Shown one piece after another: positions 28,791-37,403 of a stretch of 64,000 nt of DNA. The DNA is from Acidobacteriota bacterium (lineage in GTDB: Bacteria; Acidobacteriota; Thermoanaerobaculia; Multivoradales; Multivoraceae): contig QQVD01000030.1 of the NCBI GenBank assembly GCA_003388555.1, positions 1-64,000 on the forward strand, in the 5' to 3' direction. Under the pieces are notes generated by a model. That model did not search any database and was not told the origin of the DNA. It was given only the letters and a program-made list of their open reading frames with translations. The position numbers and the translations under genes were made by a program. Positions within the stretch are counted from its first letter, which is position 1. Each line of letters starts with the position of its first letter.

Positions 28791-29535
28791 CAGTCGTCCT
28801 CGAAGCCGAAGAACTCGCGCAGGCGCTCGGCATCGGCGCGGTCCTTGAGCCGCACAGTGTCCTTCTTCATCCTGTACAGCGTCTCGGCGCTCACCACGGA
28901 GAGCTCAGGGGCTTGCTGAAGAAGTCCTGCGGAGCCTCGCGCGGGGATCTGCGCCGTCTGGTCGTGGCGCGGCCGACGAACTCGATGCGGTGCCACGTGG
29001 AGGAGGTCCAACGCGGCCAGGCGGCGCAAACCCCCGCGCCCTTTGGGTTTCGGCGGCGTTGGCCCATCTCCTGCGTTGCGCTCACTCTACAATGGCACCG
29101 CATTGCCATCGCTCGCACGCCACAGGATCTGAGGCCAACGGCGCTCGAAACGAGGCCCACAGGACTTCTTCAGCAAGCCCCTAGCCCATCGAAGTCGACC
29201 CGCTGCGCTTCGAGGTCCTCGAAGGTGAAGGCGTCACCGAGGCGCGTGAGGATGTCGACGTGGAAGCCCTCGTCCGGCGGCACGTACTGGATGGCCGGGT
29301 ACTCCCCGAGCAGGTCCTCGGCGGTGATCTCCTCGATCTGGGGATCGCCAAAGACCGAGTGCAGCGCCGTCCTCAGCCGCTCGATGTTCTCTGCCCTGGG
29401 AGCCACGAAGAGATCGAGGTCCACGGTGGCGCGTGGCAGGCCATGGAGGCCGAGGCCGACGGCACCGAACACGACGTACTCGACGTCGTGCTCCTCGAGG
29501 GCTGCGAGCACCTGGCGGGTGCGAAGAAGATCCAC
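28790..29535 (-). pseudogene. Nucleotidyltransferase (AbiEii/MNT-like) interrupted by a 276-bp element
   Basis: The 5' part (29535 to 29183) encodes VEYVVFGAVGLGLHGLPRAT and VDLDLFVAPRAENIERL, with the G(A/G)x...DxD pattern of minimal nucleotidyltransferases, up to EAQRVDFDGL. The 3' part (28906 to 28790) continues with ELSVVSAETLYRMKKDT, then VRLKDRADAERLREFFG, the usual C-terminal signature of this family. Joining them across the element restores one frame of about 155 residues. As it stands, the N-terminal part ends in element sequence after GLGAC. The downstream 95-residue gene is translationally coupled. Natural relatives act in toxin-antitoxin pairs or tRNA/nucleotide transfer; the exact role here is unknown. 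Confidence 0.8.
28907..29182. mobile_element. MITE-like element, 276 bp, perfect 23-bp terminal inverted repeats
   Basis: The left end AGGGGCTTGCTGAAGAAG-TCCTG (28907-28929) is matched exactly, in inverse, by 29160-29182. The interior (about 230 bp) encodes no transposase I can recognise. The element sits inside the nucleotidyltransferase gene. No clean target duplication is seen; flanks are GAGCTC (left) and AGCCCA (right), and CTCAG/CTAG is at best imperfect. It is most likely a deletion derivative of an insertion sequence mobilised in trans. Confidence 0.88.
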
Positions 29536-29607
29536 GACTTCATCCTATGTCCCCAGCGCGTCGGACCCTCTGACCCTCCGAGAGCACGCCACGAAGCGAC
29601 CGATCTC

Positions 29608-32064
29608 CTACTCCGCCCGCAGCACCTGCACCGGGTCGACGCGCAGCGCCCGCACCGTCGGCACCGCCGCGGCCGCGAGGGCGGCGGCGAGCAGCAACGC
29701 CACGGTGACGCCGTAGCTCAGCGGGTCGAGCGTCTCGACCCCGAACAGCAAGCCCTCGAGCAGCCGGCCGCTGGCCAGCGCACCCACGAGGCCGAGGGCG
29801 AGGCCGGCGAGCACCGGGCGCAGGGCTCTGGTGAGCTGCGATTCGGCGACCCGGCGCGGCGAGGCGCCGACGGCGATGCGCACCCCGACCTCGCGCAGCC
29901 GGCGCAGCAGCTGGTAGGTGAGCACAGCGTAGAGGCCGAGGGCGGCGAGCAGCAGCGCCAGCACCGCGAAGAGGCCGATCATCGTCGCACCGGTGCGGTA
30001 GCGGCCGAGCTCGCGGTCGAGGATGCTCGCCAGGCTCGCCGACGGCGGCACCGCGACGGCGGGATCGATGCCGGCGATGGCGGCTTCGGCGAGACGCTGC
30101 ACCGCCGCGTCGCCGAGGCGCGACGCGATGACGAAGGCGTACGACGACGGCTCGAGCTGCGCCGCCGGTACGAAGACGTGCGGCTTCGGGTCCTCGCCGA
30201 GGTCCTGGTAGGTGGCGGTCTCGACGACGCCGACGACCTCGATCGGCTCGTCCTGACGGATCGTCTTGCCGACCGCGTCGTCACCGCGCCAGTAGCGCTC
30301 GGCGAAGGCACGGTTGACGATGGCGACGCGCGGCGCTCCGGTGGCGTCGCTCCAGGTGAAGTCGCGCCCGGCGACCAGCGGCGTGCCGAGGGCTTCGAAG
30401 TACCCCGGAGCCACGGCGTTGAACAGCTCGCTGGGCTCTTCCCCTTCGGCCACCTCGAGGCCCTCGGGCACCATGCTGCTGGTCCATCTGGCACGGAACG
30501 GCACCATGCGGGTCAGGCTGACCTGCTCGAAGCCGGGCGTCGCCGCCAGCGCCTCGAGGCTCTGGCGTGCGAACTGCGCCGCCGCCTCGCCCTCGTAGCC
30601 GTGGTTGCGCGGCGCGACGCTGACGAAGTGCAGGCCGGTGGTCTCGAAACCGAGGTCGAGACCGCGCGCCTCGCGCAGGCTGCGCGTGGTCAGCGCGCCG
30701 CCCACCACCAGCAGCGTCGCCAGCGCCACCTGCAGGGCCACCAGGGCGCCCTGGCGCCAGCCGCCGGTCGCCTCGTCGCCACGCGCCAGCGAGCTGAGCT
30801 GCAGGCGGCGCAGCGTCGAACGGGCCGCGAGCCACCCGACCACCAGCGCGGTGGCCGTGCCGAGCAGCGCCGAGAAGCCGAGCACCCCGAGGTCGGGGCG
30901 CAGGCCGAGATCGAAGGTGTACGGGAACACAGCGGCGATGGCGCGGGTGGCGCCCTGCGCCAGTGCGAAGCCGCCGAGCGCGCCGAGCAGGCCGACCACC
31001 ACGCTCTCGATCGCGAGAGCGCGCACCAGCCGGCCTCGGGCGGCGCCGAGCGCCAGGCGCACCCGCAGCTCGCGGCTGCGATCGGCGGCGCGGGCGCCGA
31101 GCAGGATTGCCAGGTCGAGCAGCGCGATGAGCAGCACCGCGACGACGCCGAGCGCCAGCAGGCGGGTGATCGAGACCAGCTCGGAGCGCCGGTTCGGATC
31201 GTGGCGCGCCCCGGCCGAGACGGTGGCGCCCCAACCCTCGTTCCACTCCGGGAACTCCTGCTCGAGATGCGCCGCCATGCGGCTGACGTCGGCCTGGGCG
31301 CCCTCGAGAGTGGCGCCCTCGGCGAGGCGGCCGACGACGTTGAGCCAGGTCCAGGTGTTGCCCGGGATGCGGCGCAGCGCCAGCTCGCCGAACTGCGGGT
31401 TGAGCAGCGCGTGGGTGGTGATCGGCACCCACAGGGCGGGCGTCGCCAGCAGCGGGTTGGTGCCGTGGAAACCCGCCGGCACGACGCCGACGACGGTGAA
31501 GGGGTGGCCGTTGAGGCGCACCGCACGTCCCACCCCCGCCTCGGCGTCGCCGAACAGCTCCTCGGCGCGGCGCTCGCCGAGCAGCGCCACCCGCGCCGGA
31601 TCCTCCACCCGCTCCTCGTCGGCGGTGAACCAGCGTCCGGCAGACGGCGACGTGCCCAGGGTGTCGAAGTAGTTGAAGCTGATGTAACGCGCCGAGCGCG
31701 TCGCGCCTTCGGAACCCGTCGGTCCCGCGCCGTCGCCGGCGGCCTCGAAGCGCACAGAGTCGAGGCGCTCGTCGAACGCCATCAGCGACGCGAACGCCTG
31801 GCCGTGCTCGCGGTAGTGCTGGAAGTCGGGATAGGCGAGCGAGCCGAAGATGACCTCGTCGCCCTCCGTGCGGGCGACCTGCACCAGCTCCGAGGGGTTC
31901 TCGACGTGTGCCGGCGCGGCGAAGAAGAGCCGGTCGGCGAGGGTGTAGATCGTCGCGTTGGCGCCGATCGCGAGGGCGAAGATCGCCACCGCGACGACGG
32001 TGAAGCGGCGGCTGCGCAGCAGCGAGCGCAGCGCGGTGCGCAGATCGAACCAGAGTCTGTCCAT
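29608..32064 (-). CDS. ABC transporter permease, ADOP class (MacB-like periplasmic core plus two FtsX domains)
   Basis: An 818-residue protein. It starts MDRLWFDLRTALRSLLRSRR, then FTVVAVAIFALAIGANATIY, the conserved first-helix signature of acidobacterial duplicated orphan permeases. A MacB-like periplasmic core (about residues 50-235) is followed by three helices of the first FtsX domain (LLALGVVAVLLIALLDLAIL; RVRLALGAARGRLVRALAIE), then a second core and a second FtsX (VGVRIAVGASPRRVAESQL). It ends VRALRVDPVQVLRAE. Such proteins have no ATPase partner next to them here and their substrates are unknown; lipoprotein or peptide export and envelope stress are suggested for relatives. Confidence 0.9.
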   Translation of the reverse strand: MDRLWFDLRTALRSLLRSRRFTVVAVAIFALAIGANATIYTLADRLFFAAPAHVENPSELVQVARTEGDEVIFGSLAYPDFQHYREHGQAFASLMAFDERLDSVRFEAAGDGAGPTGSEGATRSARYISFNYFDTLGTSPSAGRWFTADEERVEDPARVALLGERRAEELFGDAEAGVGRAVRLNGHPFTVVGVVPAGFHGTNPLLATPALWVPITTHALLNPQFGELALRRIPGNTWTWLNVVGRLAEGATLEGAQADVSRMAAHLEQEFPEWNEGWGATVSAGARHDPNRRSELVSITRLLALGVVAVLLIALLDLAILLGARAADRSRELRVRLALGAARGRLVRALAIESVVVGLLGALGGFALAQGATRAIAAVFPYTFDLGLRPDLGVLGFSALLGTATALVVGWLAARSTLRRLQLSSLARGDEATGGWRQGALVALQVALATLLVVGGALTTRSLREARGLDLGFETTGLHFVSVAPRNHGYEGEAAAQFARQSLEALAATPGFEQVSLTRMVPFRARWTSSMVPEGLEVAEGEEPSELFNAVAPGYFEALGTPLVAGRDFTWSDATGAPRVAIVNRAFAERYWRGDDAVGKTIRQDEPIEVVGVVETATYQDLGEDPKPHVFVPAAQLEPSSYAFVIASRLGDAAVQRLAEAAIAGIDPAVAVPPSASLASILDRELGRYRTGATMIGLFAVLALLLAALGLYAVLTYQLLRRLREVGVRIAVGASPRRVAESQLTRALRPVLAGLALGLVGALASGRLLEGLLFGVETLDPLSYGVTVALLLAAALAAAAVPTVRALRVDPVQVLRAE

Positions 32065-32198
32065 GAGGTCCCTCGTCGCGGCCCAGAGGTGGTCGGCTCC
32101 GCACCCGACTCACGACCGGGACGGCACGCCTGCCTCCGAAGAACGCGGGAGAGGGGATCAACGTTGCAACGAAGTCACCGCGGCGGCCGCACCGGGCC

Positions 32199-32891
32199 TC
32201 ACCACTCGATCGGTTCGCGATCGCGGAAGAAGCCGCCCGAAGGACCGTCGTCGGGCAGCGTGGCGAGCCAGATCGGCGTCTCGGCGCCCTCCTCGGGAGC
32301 CCGGTCGGCCGACGCGCCGCCCATCCGGGTACGCACCCAGCCCGGGCAGCAGGCGTTCACTTTGACGCCGCTGCGCGCGGCGTGCGCCAGGGTGACCGTC
32401 ACCGCGTTGAGCGCCGCCTTGCTGATCGCGTAGGCCGCCGGGCCCTCGAGGCCCTCACCGAACGAGCCCCAGCCCGAGGAGACGTTGACGATGCGGCCCC
32501 AGCCGCGGCGGTTCATGCCGCGCACGGCGACCTGCGACAGCGCCAGCGGCGCCACGGTGTTCACCGTCAGCGACTGGGTCACCGCGTCGACACCGATCTC
32601 GAGAGCGTCACCCTGATGCAGCACGCCGGCGTTGTTGACCAGCACGTCGACGGGGCCGTGCTCGGCGTCGATCTCGGCGAAGCGCTCCGCCGCGGCCTCG
32701 GGATCCTCGAGATCGAGGACCACGCCGACCGTGTCTCCTCCGATCTCCCCGGCGGCCTCGCTGGCGCGCTCCTCGCTACGCGCGGCGGCGAGCACACGAA
32801 GCCCACGGCGGGCCAGGCCTCGGGCGATGGCGAGTCCGATGCCTCGGTTGGCGCCGGTGATCAGGGCGGTGCGTCGGGTGTCGGTCGTCAT
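32199..32891 (-). CDS. Short-chain dehydrogenase/reductase
   Basis: A 230-residue classical SDR: cofactor motif TGANRGIG near residue 13, NNAG at about 88, catalytic Ser in VNVSSGWGS and YxxxK as YAISK. The loop before the tyrosine (FGEGLEGPA) resembles carbonyl-reductase-like SDRs. It would oxidise or reduce an alcohol or carbonyl with NAD(P)H; substrate unknown. It is leftward and not tightly linked to neighbours. The start is ATG 32889-32891. Confidence 0.88.
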   Translation of the reverse strand: MTTDTRRTALITGANRGIGLAIARGLARRGLRVLAAARSEERASEAAGEIGGDTVGVVLDLEDPEAAAERFAEIDAEHGPVDVLVNNAGVLHQGDALEIGVDAVTQSLTVNTVAPLALSQVAVRGMNRRGWGRIVNVSSGWGSFGEGLEGPAAYAISKAALNAVTVTLAHAARSGVKVNACCPGWVRTRMGGASADRAPEEGAETPIWLATLPDDGPSGGFFRDREPIEW

Positions 32892-33031
32892 CGCGCGTCT
32901 CCGTTCGTTCGCGGGCGTGCACCGCTGCAGTGCGTCTGCAGCGGTTGTCGGGGATGGCTGTCGTGCGGCTGCGGTGCGGTGGGGTTGCCGCCGGGACTCA
33001 CGTCAGCCTTCGAGGCGAGCACCGCGTCGGA

Positions 33032-33060
33032 TTCTGAACGCTCGCCGGACCGTGTATGCT
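33032..33060 (+). promoter_or_regulatory. Possible sigma-70-type promoter
   Basis: TTCTGA (33032-33037), a 17-base spacer and TATGCT (33055-33060), 107 bases upstream of ATG 33168. The spacing is ideal but the -35 box is a weak match. Confidence 0.35.
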
Positions 33061-33167
33061 GCAGGAGCATAGATCCCACAGCCCGGCCGCGGTCGACGAG
33101 CCACACACTCGAGTAGGAGTTCGCAAGCAGCTCGGAACTTTGGCCCGAGCGGAAAGACGCCAGAACG

Positions 33168-34217
33168 ATGCAAGCGACCAAGCCAGCGATCGCCAGGTTC
33201 ACCCTCTTCGCCCTGCTTCTCCTCGCTCCCGTCGCCGGCCTGCTCGCCGAGACGACGATCGAGATCGAGCCGTTCATCGCCAGCTGGCACGACGAGATCG
33301 TCGTCACCGTGCGCGGCCAGGCCTGCCTGGCCAACGAGCTCGAGCTGGTGAACATCGAGGACCGCGTCATCACCCTGCGCGTGGTCACCGAGTGCGTCGT
33401 GACGCCGCCGGTGCCGCTGGCCTACGAGCTCTCGATCACCCTGCCGCGCCTCGACCCCGATCGCTACGAGATCGAGGTGTTGACACCAGAGCCGCCGGGA
33501 GTGGCCTCCGCCCAGCTCCTCGTGCACGCTCGCGGCGACCTGGTGATCGAGGCCAGGCCGAGCGAGACACTCCCGGTGACCGGCTTCTTCGACTTCACCC
33601 TGCGCGGCTATGCCTGCGGCGACACCTGGGAGCTCGACGGCAGCGGCACCGACTTCGTGCTCGCCATCCAGGGTCTCTGCGACTTCGGCGGTGTACCGCA
33701 ACAGCCGACCTACTTCGAGACCGAGATCGAGCGGGTGCAGTTCGCGCCGGGCACCTACGACATCAGCGTCACGGCACAGTACAGCCCGCGCCTGAGCCTC
33801 GCCGACTCCGTGGTGCTCGAGGTCCCGGAGACGCCCTTCCCGCCGCTCGGCTGCGGCTCCGACACCGAGCTCTGCCTCGGGCGCACCGGCGGGCCGCACC
33901 TCGCCACCTTCACCTCCGGCAACATGATCGGCAACGCGGTGCCGTTCCGCCGCGCCGACACCGGCCAGATCGACCGCACCACCGGCTTCTTCACCCTCTT
34001 CTCCCCCACCAACCTCGAGGTCACCGTCAAGCTGCTCGACGGCTGCGCCATCAACGGTCACCGCTGGATCTTCGCCTCGTGGACCACCACCCTTCCGGGC
34101 GTGCTCACCGTCACCGACGTGATCACCCAGACCTCGCGCACCTGGGTCAAGGAGGAGGGCAGCGTGCCACCGGTTGCCGACGTCCGGGCGTTCCCGTGTG
34201 AGGACACGGCGAACTGA
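33168..34217 (+). CDS. Hypothetical secreted protein with a conserved C-terminal domain of acidobacterial exoproteins
   Basis: 349 residues with a signal peptide (ARFTLFALLLLAPVAGLLAE). The middle consists of two beta-rich repeats (SWHDEIVVTVRGQACLANEL; GFFDFTLRGYACGDTWELD). The last 95 residues (GFFTLFSPTNLEVTVKLLDG, CAINGHRWIFASWTTT, VADVRAFPC) resemble a module I recall at the ends of many Acidobacteriota secreted proteins, with paired cysteines and an NGxxWxFA core. No enzyme motif is seen, so a surface or binding role is likely. A possible promoter lies at 33032-33060. Confidence 0.7.
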   Translation: MQATKPAIARFTLFALLLLAPVAGLLAETTIEIEPFIASWHDEIVVTVRGQACLANELELVNIEDRVITLRVVTECVVTPPVPLAYELSITLPRLDPDRYEIEVLTPEPPGVASAQLLVHARGDLVIEARPSETLPVTGFFDFTLRGYACGDTWELDGSGTDFVLAIQGLCDFGGVPQQPTYFETEIERVQFAPGTYDISVTAQYSPRLSLADSVVLEVPETPFPPLGCGSDTELCLGRTGGPHLATFTSGNMIGNAVPFRRADTGQIDRTTGFFTLFSPTNLEVTVKLLDGCAINGHRWIFASWTTTLPGVLTVTDVITQTSRTWVKEEGSVPPVADVRAFPCEDTAN

Positions 34218-34468
34218 TCGGAGGGGGCCCTGTCATCGCCGGCGACACCGCCCTCGGATCCCGCGCCAGTGGGGGCTGCTTCGAAGACGGCCCGAGCGCC
34301 GGGTCGGACAATCTCGAGTGTCTTCATTTGTCATAGCTGTTGCCCGTCCATGCCTCGAGCCGGTTCTCATCCATCTTCGAGGGTGGCCCGGAGGGCCATC
34401 CGGGACTGCTAGGGTGATTCCTCGCCTGCCGCAACGACCGCGGCAGCCACGAGCGAGGAGAAGCGATC

Positions 34469-34945
34469 ATGGCGGGCAAGTGGTTCGAGGAGCTGGAGGT
34501 GGGTGCTGAGTTCCACCACGAGCCGGGACGCACGGTCACCGAGACCGACAACCTGCTCTTCTCCACCCTCACCCTCAACCTGCAGCCGCTGCACATCGAC
34601 GCCGAGTTCGCCGGCAAGACGCAGTTCGGCAAGATCCTGGTCAACTCGATCTTCACCCTCGGCTACGTCGTCGGCGTCTCGGTCGCCGACACCACCCTCG
34701 GCACCACCATCGGCAACCTCGGCTTCGACAAGACCGTCTTCCCCAATCCGGTCTTCGTCGGCGACACCCTGCGCGCCACCACCCGCATCGTCGACAAGCG
34801 CGAGTCGCGCTCCAAGCCCGACCGCGGCATCGTCACCTTCGAGCACATCGGCACCAACCAGCGTGGCGAGGTGGTGTGCTCGTGCATCCGCAAGGGGATG
34901 ATGCGCAAGCGTCCTGCCGAGGGCGAAGCGCCCGGCGAGGACTGA
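34469..34945 (+). CDS. MaoC family dehydratase
   Basis: A 158-residue single hot-dog domain. The hydratase site is in DNLLFSTLTLNLQPLHIDAE (Asp...His, the MaoC/R-hydratase pattern), then FGKILVNSIFTLGYVVGVSV. It hydrates an enoyl-CoA or related thioester. GAGGAG lies 8-13 bases before ATG 34469. It is followed 34 bp later by DUF2277 in the same direction, so the two are likely an operon. Relatives include mesaconyl-CoA hydratase-like proteins; the exact substrate is unknown. Confidence 0.88.
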   Translation: MAGKWFEELEVGAEFHHEPGRTVTETDNLLFSTLTLNLQPLHIDAEFAGKTQFGKILVNSIFTLGYVVGVSVADTTLGTTIGNLGFDKTVFPNPVFVGDTLRATTRIVDKRESRSKPDRGIVTFEHIGTNQRGEVVCSCIRKGMMRKRPAEGEAPGED

Positions 34946-34979
34946 GGGCACACCGCGAACCCAGGAGAGGACGACACCC

Positions 34980-35264
34980 ATGTGCCGCAACATCCGCACC
35001 CTGCACAACTTCGAGCCTCCCGCCACCGACGAGGAGATCGGCGCCGCGGCGCTGCAGTACGTGCGCAAGATCAGCGGCTGCACCAAGCCGTCGCAGACCA
35101 ACGAGGAGGCCTTCCACCAGGCGGTCGAGGAGGTCGCCGAGATCACCGCCCGCCTGCTCGAGGCGCTGAGCACCAACGCCCCGCCCCGCGACCGCGACGA
35201 AGAGGCGAAGAAGGCGCGGGCACGGTGGAGGAAGCGTCAGCAGAGGATCGCGGCGCAGGCGTAG
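34980..35264 (+). CDS. DUF2277 family protein
   Basis: A 94-residue protein with the invariant start MCRNIRTLHNFEPPATDEEI, then LQYVRKISGCTKPSQTNEEA and APPRDRDEEAKKARARWRKR, matching DUF2277 along its whole length. Function unknown. AGGAGAGGACGACACCC precedes the ATG. It is co-directional with the MaoC gene. Confidence 0.9.
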   Translation: MCRNIRTLHNFEPPATDEEIGAAALQYVRKISGCTKPSQTNEEAFHQAVEEVAEITARLLEALSTNAPPRDRDEEAKKARARWRKRQQRIAAQA

Positions 35265-35269
35265 GGGTC

Positions 35270-36829
35270 CTACACCCCAGCCAGCCACTCCGCGTGGAAG
35301 CCGTACGGCACCCGCTGCGGCAGCAGCACGCGGGCGACGGGATCGCCCATCTCGCGCGCGTCCCAGACGCACAGCTCGGAGCGTCGCTCGCGCTCGTCGC
35401 GCACGATGGTGAGCAGCCAGCCGTCGTCCTCGCCCTGCCCTCCCGGACGCGGCGCGAACACCGCCTCGCCGCCGAACCGACCGGCGCCGAAGCGGGTGCG
35501 CCGGGTGGCGCCGCTGTCGAGATCGATCTTCGACAGGCCCTCGAAGCGCGCCCGCGTCTCGTCGCCCCCGAGCTCGATCAGGGCGGTGTAGCCGTAGCGG
35601 TGGCGGCGCCCCATGGCCCTCGGGTCGTGGCGCGGGAAGTCGGAGGCCAGATCGTCGAGCTGCTCCTCGGACACCGCACCGGTGGTGAGATTGAAGCGCC
35701 AGCGGTGCGGACGGCCGGCCTCCTCGGGGCTGCGCGCGGCGCGACCGTCGCCGTTGCCGTGGGCGGGGCCGTCGGTCGAATGACCCGGCGGCGTGGCGAC
35801 GTCGGTGCGCGGCATGCGGCAGGCGACGAGGACGACCTCTTCCTCGCCGCGCGCGTTCGTCTCGTTCCAGGCGTTCAGGGTGTGGAAGACGTAGCACGGC
35901 GGCGCCTCGAACCAGCGCACGTCGGCATTGCCGCCGTGGCGCGGAACGATGCCGAAGCGCGACGGCGAGTCCTCGTCGAAGTGGAACGGCGACAGACCCT
36001 CGGCGAGCCGCATCGGATCGAACACCAGCGGCAGGTCCATGAAGATCGTGTGGGTGGCGGTGACCGCGAAGTCGTGCATCATCACCGGCCGCGCCAGGTC
36101 GATCGGCTCGGTGCTGGCCAGCTCTCCGCCCTCGGAGACCACGCTGTAGTTGAGGTAGGGCGCGCCCATCACGCTGTAGCCGAAGAAGACCATCTCGCCG
36201 GTCTGGGGGCAGACCTTGGGGTGGGCGGTGAAGGCGTGGCTGAGCCGGCCGGCGAAGTCGTGCTCGCCGACGGTGCGCAGCGACGGCACCTCGATCAGGT
36301 GCGGGTTGCCGCCCTCCTGCAGCGCGAAGAGCCTGCCCTGGTGCCACGCCAGCGCGGTGTTCGCGGTGTTCTTGAACATCTTGCCGTGCGGCGGATCGGC
36401 GAAGTTCGGCATCTCGGTGAGGCCGGTCCACAGCGCCGTCTTCGCCGCCTGCTCCATCTCGAAGCCGAAGGTGCGCACCCAGCGGTTGCGGTACGACGCC
36501 CTGCCGTCCTCGAGGCGCACCCCGTGCAGCATGCCGTCGCCGTCGAACCAGTGGTAGCGCCCCTTCGGCGGGAACTGCGAGTTCGGCCCGTTGCGCACGA
36601 ACATGCCCTCGAGGCCTTGCGGCAGCTCGCCGATCACCGGCAGGTCTTCGGCGGTGATCTCCTCGCTGATCGGCGCGAAGTTCCCCTTGAGGAACGGGTT
36701 CTGGTTGCGCTCGAGGTACTCGCTCCATTCGGGCGACAGCGGATCCACCTCGCCCGCGGCGTGCGCCACCGCTTCACGCGGCACCACACGGTCGAGAGCC
36801 GGGATTGCGTCTTCGTCGGGCTGCGTCAT
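35270..36829 (-). CDS. Carotenoid oxygenase (RPE65/CCD family)
   Basis: A 519-residue seven-bladed propeller enzyme. The four iron-binding histidines can be placed in SHAFTAHPKV, MHDFAVTATH, YVFHTLNAWNE and YGFHAEWLAG. Typical stretches GMFVRNGPNSQFPPKGRYHW and FDGDGMLHGVRLEDG lie at the N-terminus. It cleaves carotenoids, apocarotenoids or stilbene-like double bonds with O2. Length is normal for the family. GAGGAG lies upstream of ATG 36827-36829. No carotenoid biosynthesis gene is in the window, so the substrate is open. Confidence 0.92.
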   Translation of the reverse strand: MTQPDEDAIPALDRVVPREAVAHAAGEVDPLSPEWSEYLERNQNPFLKGNFAPISEEITAEDLPVIGELPQGLEGMFVRNGPNSQFPPKGRYHWFDGDGMLHGVRLEDGRASYRNRWVRTFGFEMEQAAKTALWTGLTEMPNFADPPHGKMFKNTANTALAWHQGRLFALQEGGNPHLIEVPSLRTVGEHDFAGRLSHAFTAHPKVCPQTGEMVFFGYSVMGAPYLNYSVVSEGGELASTEPIDLARPVMMHDFAVTATHTIFMDLPLVFDPMRLAEGLSPFHFDEDSPSRFGIVPRHGGNADVRWFEAPPCYVFHTLNAWNETNARGEEEVVLVACRMPRTDVATPPGHSTDGPAHGNGDGRAARSPEEAGRPHRWRFNLTTGAVSEEQLDDLASDFPRHDPRAMGRRHRYGYTALIELGGDETRARFEGLSKIDLDSGATRRTRFGAGRFGGEAVFAPRPGGQGEDDGWLLTIVRDERERRSELCVWDAREMGDPVARVLLPQRVPYGFHAEWLAGV

Positions 36830-37403
36830 GGCGAGCTCCTCGAGTCGACCTGAAGGATTGGGGATGGTGGGGAGTGTAACGGTGAGATCTCAGGAGTGCT
36901 GTCGCGGATCGGAGCGCGGGCGTGCTCGAGGGCAGCCTCGGGTGCCACCGCTCACTCACGTTTGCTCGTCATAGGGACATCCTCACCCCCACGCTGGCTC
37001 TCCCCTCGTCGAGGCGGCTTCTGGGGCGTGGCGCTGGCGAGCGATCACGGCAGATTGTGCCGCGCATCATCCGCCAGCCTTCCCGTCCAACGCGAGCATC
37101 TGGCTTCCTCCCCCTTCAGGGGGAGGATCGAGGTGGGGGTGTCTCGTCAAACGAACACCTGCACGGCTCAGACTCGCAAGTCTTCGGCTCGGCTCACTCC
37201 CGTTCGTCTCGCACCGGGGGTGAGGATGCCCCTGGAACGAGCTCGCTGCTGAGCGGCGGTGTGCTCACGCTTTCACCACCACACCCGCGTCTCGTCGAGC
37301 GACACCTCGCACCGCGCCACGCCCCAGTCACCAGAGCGCCGCACCAATGCGAGCATCTTGTGACCACACCCGCGTTCCCTCGAGCGACCCGCCGCCGACT
37401 CCC
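36830..37403. other. Intergenic region with the left 170-bp module
   Basis: 574 bp without a gene. It carries the family-A module at 37105-37274 and a partial related segment around 36965-37000 (GGGACATCCTCACCCCCA). The rest shows no coding or RNA signal. Confidence 0.5.
37105..37274 (+). repeat. Family-A module, left arm of a 170-bp inverted repeat
   Basis: Begins with the hairpin TCCTCCCCCT-TC-AGGGGGAGGA (37106-37127), continues GAGGTGGGGGTGTCTCGTCA, AACGAACACCTGCACGGCTC and GGGGTGAGGATGCCCCTGG, and ends CGTGCTC...CTTTC-like. It matches 38446-38615 in inverse over its whole length with only scattered differences. Confidence 0.9.

Noticed and set aside
28907-29182. Complete insertion sequence with its own transposase
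   Set aside because: At 276 bp it is too short and no transposase motifs are visible.
29260-32433. 1057-codon open frame on the plus strand opposite the ADOP permease
   Set aside because: It lies antisense to a well-supported permease, is low-complexity (Arg/Gln/Glu/His) and has no recognisable domain. Long antisense frames are expected at this GC content.
37106-37127. Rho-independent terminator
   Set aside because: The stem is strong but is not followed by a T-run, and copies occur upstream as well as downstream of genes, with conserved flanks unlike a terminator.
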